DNA of 64,000 bases, taken from assembly GCF_003865135.1 (NCBI RefSeq), contig NZ_BHZC01000001.1:868001-932000 (forward strand), read 5' to 3'. The stretch's first letter is position 1. Every line of letters starts with the position of its first letter. The translations under genes were made by a program, and so were the position numbers. This document shows, one piece after another, positions 47,951-56,764 of the stretch. The stretch comes from Streptomyces chrestomyceticus JCM 4735 (lineage in GTDB: Bacteria > Actinomycetota > Actinomycetes > Streptomycetales > Streptomycetaceae). The notes under the pieces are model-generated. The model searched no databases and was not told where the DNA came from. It saw nothing but the letters and a program-made list of their open reading frames with translations.

Positions 47951-50233
47951 GTGGCCGAGGCGTCGCCGGGGAGCGGTTCGGGGCGTCCCGAGCGGGTCGG
48001 CGCGCTCGTCGTCGGGTCAGGCTTCGGCGGTGCGGTGGCGGCGTACCGGCTGGCGGAGGCGGGCCGGTCGGTCGTCGTCCTGGAGCGCGGCCGGGCGTAT
48101 CCGCCGGGGAGTTTCCCCAGGACCCCGGCGGAGCTGGGGCGGGCCCTGTGGGACCCGAGCGAGGGGCTGTACGGCCTGTTCGACGTCTGGCGGTTCGGGG
48201 GCTGCGACTCCCTCGTGTCCAGCGGGCTGGGCGGCGGTTCGCTGATCTACGCCAATGTGCTGCTCCGCAAGGAGCCGCACTGGTTCGTGCGGCGGGAGGA
48301 ACTGCCCGGCGGCGGCCACGAGTGCTGGCCGCTGACGCGCGCGGACCTCGACCCGCACTACGACGCGGTCGAGTCGGTGCTGCGCCCGGTCCCGTACCCG
48401 GTGGACACCGAGCCGTACGCCCGTACGCCGAAGACCCGGGCCCTGCGGGAGGCGGCCGGACGGGCGGGGCTGCCGTGGTCTCCGGCACCGCTCGCGGTCA
48501 GCTTCGCCCCGCACCCCGGCGCGCCGCCCGGCCCCGGCCTGCCGCTCACGGACGAGCCGTACGGCAACCTCCACGGCGTGCCGCGCGGCACCTGCCGGCT
48601 CACCGGCGAGTGCGACCTGGGCTGCAACAACGGCGCGAAGAACACCCTGGACCACACGTATCTGTCCGCCGCGCGGCACCACGGCGCCGATCTGCGGACC
48701 GGGCATCAGGCCGTCACGGTGGAGCCGCTGGAGGACGGCGGCTACCGCGTGGGATACGTCGTGCACGACACGGACGGCACCGGACCGCCGGTCCGCACCG
48801 CCGACCTGCCGCGGCGGCTCATCGACTGCGACCGCCTCGTCCTGGCGGCGGGCACGTACGGCACGGTCCACCTCCTGCTGGCCAACCGGGCGCGGCTGCC
48901 CGGTCTGGGCCCGGCGCTGGGCACCCGGTTCTGCGGCAACGGCGACCTGCTGACCTTCCTGTACGGCAGGCGGGGCACGCCGGTGCCGCCCCCGGACCGG
49001 GGACCGGTGATCACCGGCGTGGTGGGCGAGGCGGACGGCGCTCCGGGGCGCGGGCACATCGTCCAGGACGGCGGCTACCCGGGCTTCCTGAACTGGCTCG
49101 CGGAAGGCGTGCGGCTGGTCGGAGGCGCCGGGCGGCTGGCCGCGTTCGCCGCCGGCCTGGCGCGGGACCACGTCCTCGGTACGGCGGACAGCAACCTCTC
49201 CGGCGAGATCGCCGCCCTGCTCGGCCCCGGCGGCGGCTTCCCCGGGGTGCTGCCGCTGCTGGGCGTGGGCCGGGACGTGCCCGACGGGGTGATGGGGCTG
49301 CGGAACGGCCGGCTGGACGTCCGGTGGACGACCGCCACGAGCCGGGCGTACTACGAGGGCGTCCGCACCACGATGCGGCGGCTCGCCGACGCGATGGGGA
49401 CGGGGTTCCTGGACAACCCCGTCTGGTGGTGGCGGCGGGTCGTCACCGTCCACCCGGTGGGCGGCGCGCCCATCGGCGACCGCCCGGAGGAGGCCGTCTG
49501 CGATCCGTACGGCGAGGTGTTCGGGCATCCGCGCCTGTACGTGGCGGACGCCGCGGCGCTGCCGGGGCCGGTCGGGGTGAACCCGTCGCTGACCATCGCG
49601 GCGCTGGCGGACCGGATGAGCACCCGGCTCCTAGAGGACCGGACGCCCCGGCGGGCGCGCCGCCCGGTGTCGGCACCGGCCACGGCCCTGACGTTCGCCG
49701 AGGTGATGCGCGGGGCGCTGGCCGACGGGCCGGGGCTGGTGCTGCGCCTGACCGTCACCGTCGACGACGTGGACGCCTTCATCGACTCGCCGGACCACCG
49801 GGCCGCCGTGCGCGGGACGGTGGACTGCGATCCGCTGGGCGGCCGGCTGTCCGTACGGGAGGGCTGGTTCAACCTGTTCGTGCCGGGCGGGCTGCCGGGG
49901 CGCCGGCGGATGCTCTACCACCTCCGCCTGGACGGGCCGCAGGGCCGCCCGCTGACCCTCACCGGCCGCAAGGAGATGGGCGACGGCCCCGGGCCCGACC
50001 TGTGGGCGGACACGACCACCCTGGCCGTCGAGGTCCACCCCGGCCGGCACACACCGGGCGAGGAGCCCGGTGCGGCGCCGCTCTGTTCCGGCGTGGTGCG
50101 CGTGGGCCGGCTGGACTTCGTCCGGCAGTTGGCCTCCATGCGCGCGACGGGCCCCGCTCCGCTCGCCGCGCTCGCCCGGTTCGGGGAGTTCTTCGCCGGG
50201 GAGCTGTGGGGGGTGTACGGGCCGGGGCGGTGA
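47951..50233 (+). CDS. GMC (cholesterol-oxidase-like) oxidoreductase with extra C-terminal domain
   Basis: A 760-residue flavoprotein. The FAD Rossmann motif is VVGSGFGGA (about residues 20-28), with LERGRAYPPGSFP and GLGGGSLIYANVL following. The GMC domain ends near 570 with the substrate-side His in TVHPVGGAPIG and AALPGPVGVNPSLTIAALA. Residues about 575-760 form a second domain (LTFAEVMRGALADG, FFAGELWGVYG). As I recall, that domain normally links the oxidase to an alpha/beta hydrolase in large fused proteins. Here the hydrolase is a separate convergent gene. GTG at 47951 follows GGAGGGA. Sterol or other alcohol oxidation is likely; the substrate is not known. Confidence 0.88.
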   Translation: MAEASPGSGSGRPERVGALVVGSGFGGAVAAYRLAEAGRSVVVLERGRAYPPGSFPRTPAELGRALWDPSEGLYGLFDVWRFGGCDSLVSSGLGGGSLIYANVLLRKEPHWFVRREELPGGGHECWPLTRADLDPHYDAVESVLRPVPYPVDTEPYARTPKTRALREAAGRAGLPWSPAPLAVSFAPHPGAPPGPGLPLTDEPYGNLHGVPRGTCRLTGECDLGCNNGAKNTLDHTYLSAARHHGADLRTGHQAVTVEPLEDGGYRVGYVVHDTDGTGPPVRTADLPRRLIDCDRLVLAAGTYGTVHLLLANRARLPGLGPALGTRFCGNGDLLTFLYGRRGTPVPPPDRGPVITGVVGEADGAPGRGHIVQDGGYPGFLNWLAEGVRLVGGAGRLAAFAAGLARDHVLGTADSNLSGEIAALLGPGGGFPGVLPLLGVGRDVPDGVMGLRNGRLDVRWTTATSRAYYEGVRTTMRRLADAMGTGFLDNPVWWWRRVVTVHPVGGAPIGDRPEEAVCDPYGEVFGHPRLYVADAAALPGPVGVNPSLTIAALADRMSTRLLEDRTPRRARRPVSAPATALTFAEVMRGALADGPGLVLRLTVTVDDVDAFIDSPDHRAAVRGTVDCDPLGGRLSVREGWFNLFVPGGLPGRRRMLYHLRLDGPQGRPLTLTGRKEMGDGPGPDLWADTTTLAVEVHPGRHTPGEEPGAAPLCSGVVRVGRLDFVRQLASMRATGPAPLAALARFGEFFAGELWGVYGPGR

Positions 50234-50251
50234 TGTGCGCCCCGGTGGCGT

Positions 50252-51367
50252 TCAGCGCGCGTGCGCGTCCAGGAAGGCGGTCAGGTGGGGGAAGATGTCG
50301 CGTGCGCTGTCCTTGCCCATGAACACGTCCTGGTGTCCGTAGCCCGGGAAGACGTGCAGCCGGGACAGACCGGGGGCGCGGGCGGCGAGTTCGCGCTGGC
50401 AGGCGGGGTTGGAGTCGGCCATGACGTGGTTGTGTTCGCCGGTGGTCAGCAGGAGCGGGGTGGTCAGGCCGGCCGCCGCCTCCAGGTAGTCGTCGGGCAG
50501 GTCGCGGTACGCCGGGTCGCCGGGCCGGTACTTGACGGCCCGGCCGGCCCGGACGATCGCCCGGATGTGCCGGTAGTAGTGCACCCCCGTGGCGCCGAAC
50601 AGGTCCGCGACGCGCTCGTGGGTGACCGGTGACATCAGGGCGTGGTCGTACAGCGCGGGCCGCCCGGAGCCCCACATCGCGCTCACCATGTGGCAGGCGG
50701 GCTCCCGGCATTCGGGGTGGAAGAGCGACACCAGGCGGGCGATCATCCGGCCCCGGGTGAACGGGGCGTCCTGCGGCCAGGCGGGATTGAGGTAGGGCAG
50801 TCCGAGCACGTACTCGGTCAGGCCGGGGACGACACGGAGCTTGCAGCGGGACCACCGGGGCGGCCGCAGGACGAGGGCGGAGCTGTTGACGACCGCGCTG
50901 GTCACGCCGGTGACGAGGCCGGCGGCCAGGCTCATGGCGAAGGTGACGCCGCCCAGGCAGTGCGCGATCACGTGCAGCCGGGCCGCCGGGCCGATGTGCG
51001 CCCGGATCTCGGCGAAGGCGGTGGGGAAGTCGTGCAGGGCGACGTCGTCGAGGGTGAAGCGGTGCGCGGCGAGGTCGTACGGGAAGCGGTTGCTCATCCG
51101 GTGGTCGAGGGCCCAGACGTCCGGGTAGCCGTGGTCGAGCAGGTAGCTGGTGAGGTCCTCGTGCTCGGGCATGACGAACATGTCGCTCGACGTGGTCAGG
51201 CCGTGCACGAGCAGGACCGCGTCGGCCGGGGCGGTACCGGCGGCGGACGGGCGGCGGTAGCGGGTCAGGGTCAGACCCAGCCCGTCGCCCGCGGCGAACG
51301 GGTGGACGGTGACCTCGGCGTCCCGGACGCCTTCACCGGTGAACAGGGGGATACGGCGGCGCTGCAT
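50252..51367 (-). CDS. Alpha/beta hydrolase with cysteine in the nucleophile elbow
   Basis: A 371-residue alpha/beta-fold hydrolase. The oxyanion region is LLVHGLTTSSDMF (about 52-64), the nucleophile elbow is AHCLGG with Cys137 where Ser is usual, and a late His lies in GYGHQDVFMG (about 349). The Cys variant is seen in the hydrolase partner of GMC oxidases and in dienelactone-hydrolase-like enzymes. The stop lies 18 bp from the stop of the convergent GMC gene. Divergent from the LAL regulator gene. The substrate is probably an ester or lactone made by the oxidase, by inference. Confidence 0.88.
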   Translation of the reverse strand: MQRRRIPLFTGEGVRDAEVTVHPFAAGDGLGLTLTRYRRPSAAGTAPADAVLLVHGLTTSSDMFVMPEHEDLTSYLLDHGYPDVWALDHRMSNRFPYDLAAHRFTLDDVALHDFPTAFAEIRAHIGPAARLHVIAHCLGGVTFAMSLAAGLVTGVTSAVVNSSALVLRPPRWSRCKLRVVPGLTEYVLGLPYLNPAWPQDAPFTRGRMIARLVSLFHPECREPACHMVSAMWGSGRPALYDHALMSPVTHERVADLFGATGVHYYRHIRAIVRAGRAVKYRPGDPAYRDLPDDYLEAAAGLTTPLLLTTGEHNHVMADSNPACQRELAARAPGLSRLHVFPGYGHQDVFMGKDSARDIFPHLTAFLDAHAR

Positions 51368-51426
51368 ACGGCACTGGCCCTCCTCGGCCCCCGTGGTTCG
51401 CCCCCGACATCCTGTGACGAATTGCC

Positions 51427-51460
51427 GGGACAGTCCCTATAGACCAAAATATTCCATTGG
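51427..51460. promoter_or_regulatory. Two inverted repeats in the hydrolase/LAL divergent gap
   Basis: GGGAC-A-GTCCC (51427-51437) is a perfect palindrome, and CCAA/TTGG arms (51444-51460) enclose an AT-rich core that includes AATATT. This AT-rich patch is the only promoter-like stretch in the gap. TATAGG read leftward is a possible -10 for the hydrolase. Confidence 0.5.
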
Positions 51461-51513
51461 GGCGACCTCTGCCGTGCACCCGTCCACCCACCCGAACGAA
51501 ACCGGCCCGCCCG

Positions 51514-54462
51514 ATGTCCGACTGTTCCGTACCGCTCCACGGAAACCGCGCGCTCGTCGGCCGCACTGAGGTCGTACGGCTCCTCGGCACGGAGGCGGAG
51601 CGGGCCGCCTCGGGCGAGTTCCGGCTGGTCGAGCTGACCGGTGACCCGGGGGCGGGCAAGACCAGGCTGCTCGGCGAGGCCGCCGGCGCCGCGCTCCGGC
51701 AAGGGCTGACCGTGCTGCGCGGCCGGGGCACGGAGTACGAGAACGACGTTCCCCTCTCGCTGGCCGTGGACGCCCTGGACGACGAGGTGGAGTCCAGGGC
51801 CGAACAGGTACACGCGGCCCTGGACCCGGAGAGCGCGCGGCTGCTCGCCGACGTCTTCCCCGCCCTGTCGGCGAACCGGCCGGGCCCGGATCCCGCCGCG
51901 GCCCCGAGCACCGGCCTCAACCGCTACCGCGTGCACCGCGCCGTACGCCTCCTGCTGGAGGCCCTCGCGGCGCCCGGTGGCCTCGCGGTGCTGCTGGACG
52001 ACGTGCACTGGGCCGACGAGGGCTCGGTGGAACTCCTCTCCCACCTGGCCCGGCACCCGCCGCGCGGCCCCCTCCTGCTCGCCGTCACCTACCGCACCCG
52101 CCAAGCGGGGCCCCGGCTCACCGCCGCCCTCGCCGACGCCGCGCCGGGCCTGCGTACCCGGATCGAGGTCGCGCCGCTCACCCTCCGGGAGGCCGGTGAA
52201 TTCCTCGGCCCTTCCGTGGGGGCCCGGCGCCGCCGCGCGCTGTACGAGGCCAGCGGCGGCAATCCGCTGTACCTGGAAGCGCTGGCCCGCTCCGCGCCGG
52301 CCACCGCCACCCCTACGGGCGGGGCCGCCCCGGACGACGACGGCCTGCTGCCGAGCGCCGTACGCGAAGCGCTGGCCGCCGAACTGGCCGCGCTCCCCGA
52401 CGACGCGCGGCTGGCCGCCCAGGCCGCCGCCACGCTCGGCGACGAGTTCGAACCGGGCATGGTGGCCGTCGCCGCGCAGACGACCGAGGCGGAGGCCCTG
52501 GCGGCCCTCGACGAGCTGGCCGTACGGGACGTGGTCCGCTGCGCGCCCGCCCCCGGGCGGTTCCGCTTCCGCCACCCCGTCGTCCGGCACCTCGCGTACG
52601 CCTCCTCCGGCGCGGGCTGGCGGGTCGCCGCGCACGCGCGCGTCGCCGCCGCCCTGGACGAGCGCGACGCGCCCACCGTCACCCGCGCCCGCCACATCGC
52701 CCGCTCGGCGCGCTTCGGCGACCTGCTGTCCGTCGGCGTGCTCGTCGAGGCGGCCCGCGCGACCGCGTACCAGTCCCCCGCGACCGCCGCCCAGTGGCTG
52801 CGGACCGCCCTGGACCTGCTCCCCGAGAAACCCGGCAGCACGGCGGCCGGACCCGCGCCCGACCGGCTCTCCCTGCTCGTCGAACTGGCCCGGCTCCAAG
52901 GCGTCGGCGGGCGGCTCGTGCAGGGCCGGGACACCGCGCTGGAGGTCCTGCGGCTGCTGCCGCCGGACGCCTGGGCGCAGCGGGCCCGCGCCGCCCGGTT
53001 CTGCGCCATTCTGGAACGGCTGCTCAACCGGCAGGCGGAGGGCCGCGCCCTGCTCCGCGCCGAGCTGGGCCGGGTGCCGCCGGAGCACGCGGTGGACGCC
53101 GTCCCCCTGCACCTCCAGTTGATCGGCGACAGTCTCATCCGCGCCGACTTCACCGGCGCCGCCGAGCAACTGGACCGGCTGACCGCCGTACTGTCCGGGC
53201 CCGGCGGCGGCGCCGGGACGGCCGGTGACCCGCCCGACGACTGGATGCCGCTGGTGACGCTCCGGCTCGGCTGCGCCTACGGCGCGGGCGACCTGGACGC
53301 CGCGCACGCCCTCGCCGCCAAGGCCGAGCGGCTGACCGAGGACGCCACCGACGCCGAGCTGGCCCCCTGGCTGGAGTCGCTGGCCTTCCTGTGCTGGGTC
53401 GAGGCGATGATGGGCCGGCTGCCGCAGGCCGCCCGTACGGTCGAACGGAGTCTCGCCATCGCCAACGCCACCGGGCAGAGCTACCTCTCGCCGTGGATCC
53501 TGACCGCGCAGGCGTTCACGTACGGCCGGACCGGACGCCTCGCGGAGGCCGTCGACCGGGCCGAGGACGCGGTGGACGCCGCGCGGCTGCTCGGTTCCGA
53601 CGAGTGCGTGGCCCTGGCGCTGGCCGTCAAATCGCTGATGGTCCGCTGGACGGGCGACGCCGCCGCCGCGCTGGCCCTCGCCGACGAGGCGATCCGGCAC
53701 GCGGACGGCCGCCGGGAGTGGTGGGCGCGGCTCGGCGTCGTCGGCCGCGGGCTGGCGCTGGTGGGACTGCGCGAGGTGGACGCGGGCGCGGCGCAGGTGC
53801 TCGCCGCGTGCGACGAGTTCGTCACGCCGCTGCTGGAGCGGAGCTGTCTGCTGGTGTGCTGCGAGGCGATGGCCGACGCGGAGGCCGAGCGCGGCCGGCC
53901 CGGCGCGGCGGCGGGCTGGGCGGACCGGGCCGCGGCGGTGCCGGGCGGCGGCGCGGGATCGGGGCACGCGGTGCTGGCGCGGGCCCACGCGGAACAGGAG
54001 GGCGACCCGGCCGCGGCGGCCCGTGGCGCGGTGCGGGCGGCGGAGCTGTTCGAGGGGACGGGCGAGCGGCTGTCCGCGGCGCGGGCCTGGCTGCGGGCCG
54101 GTACCGCGCACGCGGGCTGCGGGGAGAAGTCCGCCGCGCGTACGGAGCTGGCGCGGGCGGCGGAGGTGTTCGGCGCGTGCGGAGCGCTCGGGCTGCACGC
54201 CAGGACCGTACGGGAGCAGCGGCGGCTGGGCGTACGGGCCGGCCGGGCGGCGGCGCAGAGCGACGGGCGGCTCTCGCGGCGGGAGGCGGAGGTGGCCGAG
54301 CTGGTGCGGCAGGGCTTCAGCAACCAGCGGATCGCGGAGCGGCTGTTCCTGAGTCCCCGGACGGTCGAGACGCACGTGGCCCACGTCTTCGCGAAGCTCG
54401 GGGTGTCGTCGCGGGCGGCGGTGGCGGGGAAGCTGGCGGGGGTGCGGGGGACGGAGGGCTGA
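51514..54462 (+). CDS. LAL-type transcriptional regulator (AAA ATPase plus LuxR helix-turn-helix)
   Basis: A 982-residue large ATP-binding LuxR regulator. The Walker A motif is GDPGAGKT (residues 43-50) and Walker B is LAVLLDDVHWAD (about 160). A long tetratricopeptide-like helical region follows, and the LuxR helix-turn-helix is at the C terminus (about 917-975: LSRREAEVAELVRQGFSNQR, then IAERLFLSPRTVETHVAHVF). LAL proteins often activate antibiotic pathways. It directly precedes the aromatic operon on the same strand, so it is the likely cluster activator. ATG at 51514 has only a weak ribosome site. Confidence 0.93.
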   Translation: MSDCSVPLHGNRALVGRTEVVRLLGTEAERAASGEFRLVELTGDPGAGKTRLLGEAAGAALRQGLTVLRGRGTEYENDVPLSLAVDALDDEVESRAEQVHAALDPESARLLADVFPALSANRPGPDPAAAPSTGLNRYRVHRAVRLLLEALAAPGGLAVLLDDVHWADEGSVELLSHLARHPPRGPLLLAVTYRTRQAGPRLTAALADAAPGLRTRIEVAPLTLREAGEFLGPSVGARRRRALYEASGGNPLYLEALARSAPATATPTGGAAPDDDGLLPSAVREALAAELAALPDDARLAAQAAATLGDEFEPGMVAVAAQTTEAEALAALDELAVRDVVRCAPAPGRFRFRHPVVRHLAYASSGAGWRVAAHARVAAALDERDAPTVTRARHIARSARFGDLLSVGVLVEAARATAYQSPATAAQWLRTALDLLPEKPGSTAAGPAPDRLSLLVELARLQGVGGRLVQGRDTALEVLRLLPPDAWAQRARAARFCAILERLLNRQAEGRALLRAELGRVPPEHAVDAVPLHLQLIGDSLIRADFTGAAEQLDRLTAVLSGPGGGAGTAGDPPDDWMPLVTLRLGCAYGAGDLDAAHALAAKAERLTEDATDAELAPWLESLAFLCWVEAMMGRLPQAARTVERSLAIANATGQSYLSPWILTAQAFTYGRTGRLAEAVDRAEDAVDAARLLGSDECVALALAVKSLMVRWTGDAAAALALADEAIRHADGRREWWARLGVVGRGLALVGLREVDAGAAQVLAACDEFVTPLLERSCLLVCCEAMADAEAERGRPGAAAGWADRAAAVPGGGAGSGHAVLARAHAEQEGDPAAAARGAVRAAELFEGTGERLSAARAWLRAGTAHAGCGEKSAARTELARAAEVFGACGALGLHARTVREQRRLGVRAGRAAAQSDGRLSRREAEVAELVRQGFSNQRIAERLFLSPRTVETHVAHVFAKLGVSSRAAVAGKLAGVRGTEG

Positions 54463-54665
54463 GGGGGCGGGGCCTGAAGGGGCGGGGGCCCGAGGGGCGG
54501 GGGTGGGGCGGGCCCGAGGGGCGGACTGCCGGGGCTCAGTAGTGGGCCTCCCGGCTCCGTACCGGTTCAGTAGTCGGGCACGTGTTTTCCCCGATGTGGG
54601 GAGGGGGCCCCGGGGCGCACGGTGAGGGAGTCAACCTTCCCACCGTCCGGAAACGAGGCCCGGAA
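54463..54665. promoter_or_regulatory. G-rich gap before the aromatic operon
   Basis: The first 80 bp (54463-54540) consists of repeated GGGGCGGGG and CCCGAGGGGCGG units with many runs of four or five G, able to form G-quadruplexes. The remaining 125 bp contains less biased DNA and presumably the operon promoter. No intrinsic terminator for the LAL gene is clear. Confidence 0.5.
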
Positions 54666-56705
54666 ATGCCCGAGCTGATCGAAACCCCCGCCCCGGCGGC
54701 CCCCACCCCGACGGCCCCCGCCACCGAGCCGGCCGTCCTCACCGAACCGGCTCCCCCGGCCGCCGCCCTGACGGCCCCGCCGGTCCCGGAAGCCCCGGTG
54801 GCCCCGGAGACCGCTCCGGTGCCGGAGACCCCGGAGGTCCCGCAGGCCCCGGCCGTCCCCGAGGTCCCGCCCCTGGAACCGTTCCTGGACCCGTTGCGGA
54901 TTCCGCCGGTCCTGCGGCCGGAGGTGGACCCGGAGACCGGCCGCGCCGAGCTGACCGTCACGACCCGACCCGTCCGTATTTCGTTGCACTCGCAACTTCC
55001 CCCGTCGCTGATGTGGGCCTACGAGGGGCAGGTCCCCGGGCCGACCGTCGAGGTGCGGCGCGGCACCCGGCTGCGGGTGTCCTGGGCCAACGGGCTGAGC
55101 GGCCCGTACCCCTTGATCAAGGTGGAGACGCGGGTGCCGGCGAACATCGTGCGCCCCGGGTACGACCCGGCGGCCGACACCTTCGACCGCAAGGTGGCCG
55201 CGCTGCCGCCCTGGACCGTGGTGCATCTGCACGGCGCGCGGACCAGCGGCGTCAACGACGGCTGGACCGACAACGCGGTGCCGCCGGGCGAGACCCAGCT
55301 CTCCGAGTACGTCAACGACCAGGCGTCCTGCACCCTCTGGTACCACGACCACGCCATGAACATCACCGCGCTGAACGTGATGACGGGCCTGGCCGGCATG
55401 TACTGGATACGGGACGACGAGGAGACGGCGCTCGGCCTGCCGGACGGCGCCCGCGAGATCCCCCTCGTCCTGTGCGACCGCAACGTGGACACCGACTGGA
55501 AGGGCCGCCCGACCGGTGTACTGATGCACAAGGTCCTGCGGGACGCCCAGGACGTGCCGCGGCCGTTCTACGGCCCGTACAACGTCGTCAACGGCGTCGT
55601 GCAGCCGCACCTGGACGTGGAGGCGCGCTGGTACCGCTTCCGGATGGTCAACGGCTCCAACGCGCGGTTCTTCACCCTGCGCCTGTCCCACGAGGACGGC
55701 ACACTGGTCGACCCGGAACTGGTCGCCCGCGCCTTCCACCAGATCGGTACGGACAGCGGGCTGCTGCCCGAGCCGGAGCCGCTGCCGGAACAGGGCCTGA
55801 CCCTGGCACCCGGCGAACGCGCCGACGTCCTGGCCGACTTCTCCGTCCTGCGGGGGATGCGCGTCCACTGGACCGACACCGCCACCAACCCGCCCGGCGC
55901 GGGGCCCTCGCCCGAGGTGCTGCAGTTCCGGGTCGCGGACGAGGCGGCGGACGACCCGTTCACCCTGCCGGGCCGCGTCAGCCCGTCCTACGTACGGCTG
56001 AGTCACGCCACGGCCCCCGACCACGGGCACCGGTGGATCGTGCTGACCCCGCCCGCCGTGACCGGGATGCCGATGATGTGGGAGATGGAGACCGTCGAGG
56101 ACGCCTCGTCGGTGGAGATTCCCGATGACGGCATCGTGCAGGTGCAGCGGCCGGGACAGCCGCTGCTGACGCTGCGCCGGGTCGCCGAGCTGTTCGACGA
56201 CGCCACCACGATCATGGCGCGCGAAGGCGGCTGGGAGCAGTGGAACGTGCTGAACCTGGGCGGTCCCGTGCACCCCTTCCACATCCACCTGATCCGCTTC
56301 CAGGAGACCCGGCGGCAGAACTACGACGGCCGCGGCTTCCAGCGGCTGGTCAACGGCGACGGCACGGTACGCGGCTACGGCACCGTCACCCCCGTCACCT
56401 TCACCGGGGACCTGCCCGTCACGGGCGCCGGCCTCGGCTGGAAGGACACCGTACGGGTCGGCGACACCCGGCCGGCGCCCGCCGGGTCCGGTCAACTGGT
56501 GTCCGTACTGGGGCAGTTCGACGGCGGCTCGGGGCGCTACATGTACCACTGCCACATCCTCGAACACGAGGACGAGTCGATGATGCGGCCGTTCACGGTG
56601 ATGCCCGGTCCGGTGATGGACATGCACCCCGGCATGCACGGAGGCGGCCACGGAGGCTCAGGAGGGCACGGGGGCTCAGGGGGCCACGGAGGTCACGCGT
56701 CATGA
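54666..56705 (+). CDS. Multicopper oxidase, phenoxazinone-synthase-like
   Basis: A 679-residue multicopper oxidase. All copper-binding motifs are present: HLHG (187-190), WYHDH (225-229), HPFHIH (about 536-541) and HCHILEHEDESMM (about 627-639, with the type-1 copper Cys, His and Met). The segment PLEPFLDPLRIPPVLRP and the overall layout resemble phenoxazinone synthase of Streptomyces antibioticus, which oxidatively couples o-aminophenols. Residues 1-75 are a Pro/Ala/Glu-rich low-complexity tail. The C terminus is a His/Gly-rich tail (about ten His) that may load copper. No signal peptide is visible. It is the first gene of a five-gene operon, 60 bp before the DAHP synthase. Confidence 0.92.
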   Translation: MPELIETPAPAAPTPTAPATEPAVLTEPAPPAAALTAPPVPEAPVAPETAPVPETPEVPQAPAVPEVPPLEPFLDPLRIPPVLRPEVDPETGRAELTVTTRPVRISLHSQLPPSLMWAYEGQVPGPTVEVRRGTRLRVSWANGLSGPYPLIKVETRVPANIVRPGYDPAADTFDRKVAALPPWTVVHLHGARTSGVNDGWTDNAVPPGETQLSEYVNDQASCTLWYHDHAMNITALNVMTGLAGMYWIRDDEETALGLPDGAREIPLVLCDRNVDTDWKGRPTGVLMHKVLRDAQDVPRPFYGPYNVVNGVVQPHLDVEARWYRFRMVNGSNARFFTLRLSHEDGTLVDPELVARAFHQIGTDSGLLPEPEPLPEQGLTLAPGERADVLADFSVLRGMRVHWTDTATNPPGAGPSPEVLQFRVADEAADDPFTLPGRVSPSYVRLSHATAPDHGHRWIVLTPPAVTGMPMMWEMETVEDASSVEIPDDGIVQVQRPGQPLLTLRRVAELFDDATTIMAREGGWEQWNVLNLGGPVHPFHIHLIRFQETRRQNYDGRGFQRLVNGDGTVRGYGTVTPVTFTGDLPVTGAGLGWKDTVRVGDTRPAPAGSGQLVSVLGQFDGGSGRYMYHCHILEHEDESMMRPFTVMPGPVMDMHPGMHGGGHGGSGGHGGSGGHGGHAS

Positions 56706-56764
56706 CGTACCCGCCTTCCATCCCACAGGACCCCGCCCGCGCCGCACCGAAGGAGCGCACCACC

